Source: JAAAOZ01 sp964496595
GTDB lineage: Bacteria > Chloroflexota > Anaerolineae > B4-G1 > SLSP01
Assembly (NCBI GenBank): GCA_964496595.1
Contig: CAZCAI010000112.1
Coordinates: 1 to 16,747, forward strand
DNA: 16,747 nt
Reading direction: 5' to 3'
The notes under the pieces were generated by a model. It saw nothing but the letters and a program-made list of their open reading frames with translations. It was not told the DNA's origin and did not search any database. Made by a program: the position numbers and the translations under genes. This document shows positions 12,912 through 16,747 of this stretch, piece by piece (the stretch's first letter is position 1; every line of letters begins with the position of its first letter).

Positions 12912-13151
12912 GCAGGGTAGGGTTTTCCCATTTTGTAATTACGCCTCATTTGCTCCAAGCGGATTGCTAAATCCGCGCGTCTGGGGCATATTTTGAACGT
13001 GTTTTTAGCTTGCGCAAGAAAAACGGGGATCTGGCGATCCCCTTGGAGCGAGAATGGGAAAGCCCTAGATTGCAGGAGAAATCTCAGGGCAAAATTTGTC
13101 AGTTCACCGCAGGAAATGCCGGAAAAGAAGCTATTCGGAACCTTCGCAAGG
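12897..13151. repeat. Structured 255-bp intergenic block closed by the dyad repeat
   Basis: Nested inverted repeats fill the PAP2-recO gap. Outer arms: CCTTGCGAAGGTT (12899-12911) against AACCTTCGCAAGG (13139-13151), 13 bp perfect. Second arms: 12918-12934 against 13051-13067, 15 of 17 bp. Local hairpins: GCGGATT-GCTA-AATCCGC (12959-12976), GTTTTT..CTTG against CAAG-AAAAAC (13001-13024), GGGGATC-TGGC-GATCCCC (13025-13042), and CCCTAGATT against AATCTCAGGG (13063-13090). No ORF of note lies inside. It may be a non-autonomous mobile element or a structured RNA. Confidence 0.65.
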
Positions 13152-14099
13152 CCTCTCTTTTTCGGCCAGATTGAGGCGGAGGAAGAACCACGGCGCGCCC
13201 CAGGCCCCGACGAAGCCGGTGAGGCCGTAGCGAAGCATACGCCAGAAGAGCGCCATCGTCGCGCCCATCGAGGCATCGAAGTAGCCGAAGAGCACGCTGA
13301 GGCCGAAGTACGTGGGGAGCACGACGGCCCATCCCGCTAAGGCGCGCAAGACGCGCTGTCGGAGCGGGCCGCGCACGCTGTAGTTGAGCGTCTCGCCCTC
13401 GACGATGAAGCCCAGGCTCAGACCGATGATCGTGCCCAGGGGCGTGGCCGTATCGGCGATGGGCATCACCAGCAGCGCGCTTAGCGGCGCGCCAATTGCT
13501 AAGGCGTAGCGTTGCCAGAGCGGGCGCGCGCCTAACCACGCGCGGACGCGCGGCTCCAACGGCAGCCAGAGGAGCAATGTCGCCGCGCCGAAGAGCGCGC
13601 CGGCGATCACATCTTGGGGATAGTGGACGCCCAAATAGAGCCGCGAGAAGCCGATGAGGGTCATCATCGCCACGGCTAAGATCCACACGCCTAAGCGGCG
13701 AAAGCGCGCGCCCATATAGCCCCATCCGGCGACGGCGGCCTGTGTGTGGCCGCTGGGAAAGGCCGTGGATAACTCCTGGCGCAGGGGCGTGAGGCGGGAT
13801 TCGATGCCCGCGCGTTGCAAGATTGTCTCTACCCCGCTATGGCCGGGGCGCGGGATCAGCCAGATGTGCTTGAGCCAGGTGTTGCATGTAGCGGTGAACA
13901 TATAGATGTAGGAGATGCCTTGACCGACGGACTTATCGAAGCACCAGGCGAGCAAGGTGATGGTGAAGATGTACCCTACCTCGCTGCCGACGTCGGTGAT
14001 GAGCTTGAATGCGAGCGTCAAAGAACCGGTGCGATGCCCTTCTATCAGCAGGAGCCAGCGATACCCCCACGGAATGAGTTCCCAGAGTAGGTCGGACAT
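13131..14099 (-). CDS. PAP2-superfamily membrane phosphatase
   Basis: A 322-residue integral membrane protein with about seven hydrophobic helices and all three PAP2 motifs: KHIWLIPRP (K77, R84, P85), FPSGH (115-118, His118) and SRLYLGVHYPQD (S152, R153, H159, D163). Such enzymes remove phosphate from lipid phosphates at the outer membrane face, for example undecaprenyl pyrophosphate recycling or phosphatidic acid breakdown; which applies here cannot be told. Starts 3 nt after the stop of the acyltransferase gene, so the two are probably co-translated and may act on related lipids. The last few codons (PCEGSE and stop 13131-13133) fall within or beside dyad copy 4, so the original C-terminus has probably been replaced by repeat sequence. 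Confidence 0.92.
   Translation of the reverse strand: MSDLLWELIPWGYRWLLLIEGHRTGSLTLAFKLITDVGSEVGYIFTITLLAWCFDKSVGQGISYIYMFTATCNTWLKHIWLIPRPGHSGVETILQRAGIESRLTPLRQELSTAFPSGHTQAAVAGWGYMGARFRRLGVWILAVAMMTLIGFSRLYLGVHYPQDVIAGALFGAATLLLWLPLEPRVRAWLGARPLWQRYALAIGAPLSALLVMPIADTATPLGTIIGLSLGFIVEGETLNYSVRGPLRQRVLRALAGWAVVLPTYFGLSVLFGYFDASMGATMALFWRMLRYGLTGFVGAWGAPWFFLRLNLAEKERPCEGSE
13139..13153 (-). repeat. AACCTTGCGAAGGTT dyad, copy 4
   Basis: Plus strand AACCTTCGCAAGGCC; 13 of 15 positions match the dyad. Inverted relative to copy 3 and located inside the 3' end of the PAP2 reading frame. Confidence 0.75.
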
Positions 14100-14102
14100 A
14101 GT

Positions 14103-14831
14103 TCAGTCGTCCCCGCGCCTCGCGGCGAGGTTGCTCGGCGCCGGCGGATCGAAGCGCAAGTAGTCCTCCGTCGCGGCCTCTAGATCGGCGTAGGCGCCGC
14201 GATAGCTGGGGGGCAGCAGCGCGGCGAGCTGGTACATAATCTCGTCGGTGATCTGTTGGCGCTCGGCGCTGCGTACGCGGGCGTCGCCGACATCCACGTA
14301 AAACGGATCGCCCACGCGGATGTGAAAATCGGTGCGCCTGAGCCGGCGCAGATTCGAGTAGACCCGTTCCACGCCGTAGTGCCCGATGGGCATAATGGGC
14401 GCGCCGCTGCGCAGGGCCATCATCACCATGCCGGGGTGGCCCTGCTGGAGGTGGCCGTCGTGGCTGCGCGTTCCCTCCGGCGAGATGACTAAGATCTTGC
14501 CGTCGTCCAGCGCCTGCAATCCCTGCCGGAGCGCGGTCAGATCAATCTCCTCGCGGTTCAAGGGGATCAGGCCCCACACATCGAAGAGGCGCTTGATCAG
14601 CGGATAGCGCCAGTTCTCGACTTTGGAGAAGCCGGTCAGTGGGCGATCCATCAGTTGGGTGAAGAAGATGGGGACTTCCACCATATTGATGTGGTTGGCG
14701 ACGAGGATGAGGGGGCCGTCCGTCGGAATCTTCTTCAGCGGTTTGGTTTCGATATCGCAGACGGCCTCGGTGAGCGCCTTTACGGTGTGATTGATCGCGT
14801 ACATCAATGGATTGGACTGGGTTGATTTCAT
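14103..14831 (-). CDS. 1-acyl-sn-glycerol-3-phosphate acyltransferase-like protein (PlsC family)
   Basis: Transfers a fatty acyl group to a glycerophospholipid precursor at the inner membrane. The 242-residue form has the four blocks of the family: ANHINMVEVP (45-54), GLIPLNRE (87-94), ISPEGTRS (116-123) and IMPIGHYGVE (146-155). In block I the usual NHxxxxD is NHINMVE (H47, E52), so the catalytic-dyad Asp is replaced by Glu. I start at ATG 14829-14831 (AGAGG 3 nt upstream, family-like N-terminus); the frame is open to a GTG at 14930, which would add a hydrophobic 33-residue stretch but has no ribosome binding site. Overlaps nothing; the PAP2 gene follows after 3 nt. Member of the plsC family with good confidence, exact acyl acceptor unknown. 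Confidence 0.88.
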   Translation of the reverse strand: MKSTQSNPLMYAINHTVKALTEAVCDIETKPLKKIPTDGPLILVANHINMVEVPIFFTQLMDRPLTGFSKVENWRYPLIKRLFDVWGLIPLNREEIDLTALRQGLQALDDGKILVISPEGTRSHDGHLQQGHPGMVMMALRSGAPIMPIGHYGVERVYSNLRRLRRTDFHIRVGDPFYVDVGDARVRSAERQQITDEIMYQLAALLPPSYRGAYADLEAATEDYLRFDPPAPSNLAARRGDD

Positions 14832-14975
14832 AATCCTCTGTGTTTTAGATCTCACTTTCTGTTTTTCTTGATGTACCAACAGATGTAGCAGATAGAAGCA
14901 GATCAAGCATCCAAGTATCAATGGGGGCACAAAGCATCGCGGAGAAGAAAATTTCTCTGTGTAACTTCGTGAAGT
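14832..14975 (-). other. 144-bp spacer between HAD and acyltransferase genes
   Basis: AT-richer than its surroundings. It holds AACTT-CGTG-AAGTT (14962-14975) just past the HAD stop, GAGAA..TTCTC next to it, and three loose AGAT-x-AGC copies at 9-10 bp spacing (about 14881-14907). No convincing promoter or terminator is visible, although an in-frame extension of the acyltransferase is possible. Confidence 0.4.
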
Positions 14976-15692
14976 TCAGCTTCCTCGCAACTGATGCAGC
15001 AACGGCGCGATTTCTTCGAGCGGCCCTTCGTAGGTGGGAGGCGGCGAGATCTCGCTACGGTCGGTCGCGGGGCCGGGCACAAGATAGGTCTGGCAGCCCA
15101 GGCGGGCGGCGACCATATCCATGCCCTCGTCGCCGACGACCAGCGCGGCCTCCGGCGGGCAGGCAAGCTCGTCCAAGATCTCCTGGAAGTAGCGCAGGTC
15201 GGGCTTCACGTAGTGGCTGTTCTCGTAGGTCGTGACCTTGTGATAGGGAAAGTCCGCGACGCCGGCCCAGGCGAGTCGCTGGCGCGTGGCGAGGGCGGGG
15301 AAGTAGGGGTTGGTGGCGATGACGACCTCGTAGCCCAGATCGAAGGCGGTCTGGATGACGGGAGGCGCCGCCGGGCGCGGTCGCGCATAACGTTGGAGAT
15401 CTGGAAAATCTTCCTCGTAGAATGCCTCCAGGTGGGGATAGAGCTGCTCGCGCGTCAGGCCGGTGAGCGGATAGAAGACCGCCTCGAAGGCTTCCTCGTT
15501 CGTGCGCGAGCCATCGTTGCCGGCGATGGCGAGGGTTCCTTCTTGCAGGGCGTGCAGGAGCCGATCCGCCGGCAGGCACTCGGCGCAGCGCGCGGTCAAT
15601 CCCCAGAAATAATGTGGCATCAGATCCTCAACCAAGTCGTAATCTAAGAGCGTGCCGTCCAAATCGAAGAGCACGGCTTGCAAGTGTGTCAT
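14976..15692 (-). CDS. HAD-superfamily hydrolase (canonical motifs)
   Basis: A 238-residue phosphatase-type HAD protein with intact motifs: FDLDGTLLD (D10, D12), VIATNP (Thr127), VKPDLRYF (Lys163) and VVGDEGMDM (D188, D192). A helical cap occupies about residues 18-95. Unlike the two HAD paralogs at 4714-6149 it keeps the full DxDGT motif and shares little else with them, so it is not a recent copy. It begins 6 nt after the rsgA stop, with GAGGAG lying in the end of rsgA, so translation is coupled. Substrate unknown. Confidence 0.92.
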   Translation of the reverse strand: MTHLQAVLFDLDGTLLDYDLVEDLMPHYFWGLTARCAECLPADRLLHALQEGTLAIAGNDGSRTNEEAFEAVFYPLTGLTREQLYPHLEAFYEEDFPDLQRYARPRPAAPPVIQTAFDLGYEVVIATNPYFPALATRQRLAWAGVADFPYHKVTTYENSHYVKPDLRYFQEILDELACPPEAALVVGDEGMDMVAARLGCQTYLVPGPATDRSEISPPPTYEGPLEEIAPLLHQLRGS

Positions 15693-15698
15693 CTGACG

Positions 15699-16688
15699 CT
15701 ACTCCTCATCAATGCCCCACCAATACATATCGGCCAATTTGCGATGCTCCTGTTGCAATTTGATGTAACTCTCGTAGCGATGCTCATCAATCTTGCCTTT
15801 CTCCAGGGCGGCGATCACGGTGCAGCCCGGCTCGACGGTGTGGCTGCAATCGGAGAACTGGCAATCGGGCACGTAGGGCGCGATGTCGGGATAGTAGGCG
15901 TCGATCTCCTCCGGGTCGAGATCGAAGAGGGCCAGCGCGCGGATGCCGGGCGTATCCGCCACCCAGCCGCCGACCGCCAGCTCGACCAACTCCGCCACGC
16001 GCGTGGCGTGCCGGCCCTTGCCCGTGGCCTGGCTCACCGCTTTGACGCGCTTGCCCAGCTCCGGCTCCATCGCGTTGAGCAGGCTCGACTTCCCCACGCC
16101 CGACGGCCCGACCAGCGCCGAGATCCTATCCTGGAGATGGTCGCGGAGCTGATCGACGCCCTGGCCCGTGACCGCGCTGGTGTAGAGCACCCGGTAGCCG
16201 ATCTCGGCGTAGATATCGAACCTGGCTTCCACCTTCGCCTGATCCCCCAGATCGATCTTGTTGATGCAGATGAGGCTGGGGATCTCTTGCCGCTCGGCGC
16301 CGACCAGCAGGCGATCCAACAGGCGGAGGTTCGGCTCCGGTTCGGCGCAGGCCAGCACAAAGACTACCTGATCGGGATTGGCGATGAGCACCTGCTCGCG
16401 CTCGCGCAGATACCCCTGGCGATCCCAGCGGCGCGTGCCGCGCCCCGACGCCAGCGGCTTGAGGCGACTCAGCGCGCGCTTGCGCTCCAAAACCTCCTCG
16501 ATGATGTGCGTGCCTTCCGACACGGTCTGATAGCGCACCCGGTCGCCGATGGCGACAATCGTCGTATCCTGCCGCTCCTTCTTGAGCCGCCCGCGGATGC
16601 GCGCGACGATCTGCTCGCCCGCTTCCGTCACAATCGTATAAAAACTGCTCTGGCACTTGATCACTCGCCCGATGGATTCGTCCGTCAT
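15699..16688 (-). CDS. rsgA: Ribosome small subunit-dependent GTPase A
   Basis: Late 30S assembly factor; GTP hydrolysis releases it from the mature small subunit. The 329-residue form has the family's three parts: an OB-fold (about 1-70, IGRVIKCQSSFYTIVTEAGE), a circularly permuted GTPase domain with G4 NKIDL (143-147) before G1 GPSGVGKSS (194-202) and G3 DTPG (245-248), and a C-terminal zinc domain with C276, C281, H283 and C289. The permuted order is diagnostic. I start at ATG 16686-16688 (GGGAG 4 nt upstream); a GTG at 16716-16718 would add ten residues (MNGDRPQGER) of no family likeness. First gene of the minus-strand run in the window; anything further upstream lies outside. Confidence 0.96.
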   Translation of the reverse strand: MTDESIGRVIKCQSSFYTIVTEAGEQIVARIRGRLKKERQDTTIVAIGDRVRYQTVSEGTHIIEEVLERKRALSRLKPLASGRGTRRWDRQGYLREREQVLIANPDQVVFVLACAEPEPNLRLLDRLLVGAERQEIPSLICINKIDLGDQAKVEARFDIYAEIGYRVLYTSAVTGQGVDQLRDHLQDRISALVGPSGVGKSSLLNAMEPELGKRVKAVSQATGKGRHATRVAELVELAVGGWVADTPGIRALALFDLDPEEIDAYYPDIAPYVPDCQFSDCSHTVEPGCTVIAALEKGKIDEHRYESYIKLQQEHRKLADMYWWGIDEE

Positions 16689-16723
16689 TCTCTCTCCCTG
16701 CGGCCTATCTCCATTCACACCTC

Positions 16724-16744
16724 GCTCCCTACTCCCTTGTCCTA
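16724..16744 (-). repeat. Possible heptanucleotide array G at window edge
   Basis: Plus strand GCTCCCT, ACTCCCT, TGTCCTA in 7-bp register just upstream of rsgA; it may continue beyond the window. Short, so only suggestive. Confidence 0.4.
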
Positions 16745-16747
16745 TAT

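Noticed and set aside
14832..14930. Longer acyltransferase starting at GTG 14930
   Set aside because: No ribosome binding site precedes it and the added residues resemble translated spacer; ATG 14831 fits the family better, though the long form is not excluded.
1..16747. tRNA, rRNA or prophage genes
   Set aside because: I saw no cloverleaf with a GGTTCGAATCC-type T-arm, no rRNA stretches and no phage structural or integrase motifs.

Overview
The window carries 12 well-supported protein-coding genes, one nested candidate gene, no tRNA or rRNA that I could find, and an unusual amount of short repetitive DNA in the gaps between genes. The mix of a one-piece glycyl-tRNA synthetase (alpha and beta chains fused), high-GC coding sequence, strong Shine-Dalgarno sites and a DUF2156 protein suggests a chromosomal segment of an uncultured Chloroflexota-like (Anaerolineae-like) bacterium. 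That assignment is an inference from gene content, not from a marker gene.

Layout. 1-283: leader of pyrG with a promoter, a 10-bp duplication and a 7-bp tandem array. 284-1897 (+): CTP synthase. 1929-2080: a MITE-like 146-bp element with a TAA duplication on each side. 2110-6149 (-): a NERD-domain membrane protein, a DUF2156 protein and two tandem paralogous HAD phosphatases. 6150-6277: a divergent promoter region with a palindrome between the two -35 boxes. 6278-7403 (+): a ParA-type ATPase whose end overlaps the start of a small acidic, mostly disordered protein. 7475-8581 (+): an Rpn-family PD-(D/E)XK nuclease, bracketed by terminator-like hairpins. 8845-16688 (-): a housekeeping run, in transcription order rsgA, HAD phosphatase, 1-acyl-glycerol-phosphate-type acyltransferase, PAP2 phosphatase, recO, fused glyQS.

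How the genes relate. The right half joins ribosome assembly (RsgA), lipid or undecaprenyl phosphate handling (acyltransferase, PAP2), recombination repair (RecO) and translation (GlyQS). The left half joins pyrimidine supply, a possible lipid-modifying DUF2156 protein and HAD hydrolases. The middle (parA, its small partner, rpn) is the accessory part.

Most interesting points. (1) The rpn gene has a near-perfect Shine-Dalgarno and an in-frame ATG inside it (8196-8212), exactly the arrangement expected for an intragenic antitoxin (RpnS) that neutralises the full-length nuclease. (2) Heptanucleotide tandem arrays with different unit sequences but the same 7-bp period sit at many gene junctions, often beginning at the stop codon of the upstream gene. 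(3) A 13-15 bp dyad (AACCTT-GCG-AAGGTT) occurs four times as two inverted pairs; one pair lies near the ends of the MITE-like element, the other closes a heavily structured 255-bp block between PAP2 and recO. (4) The ParA has no ParB next to it; its translationally coupled small partner looks like a McdB-style adaptor and contains a run of nine G. No searches could be run, so family names rest on motifs read by eye.
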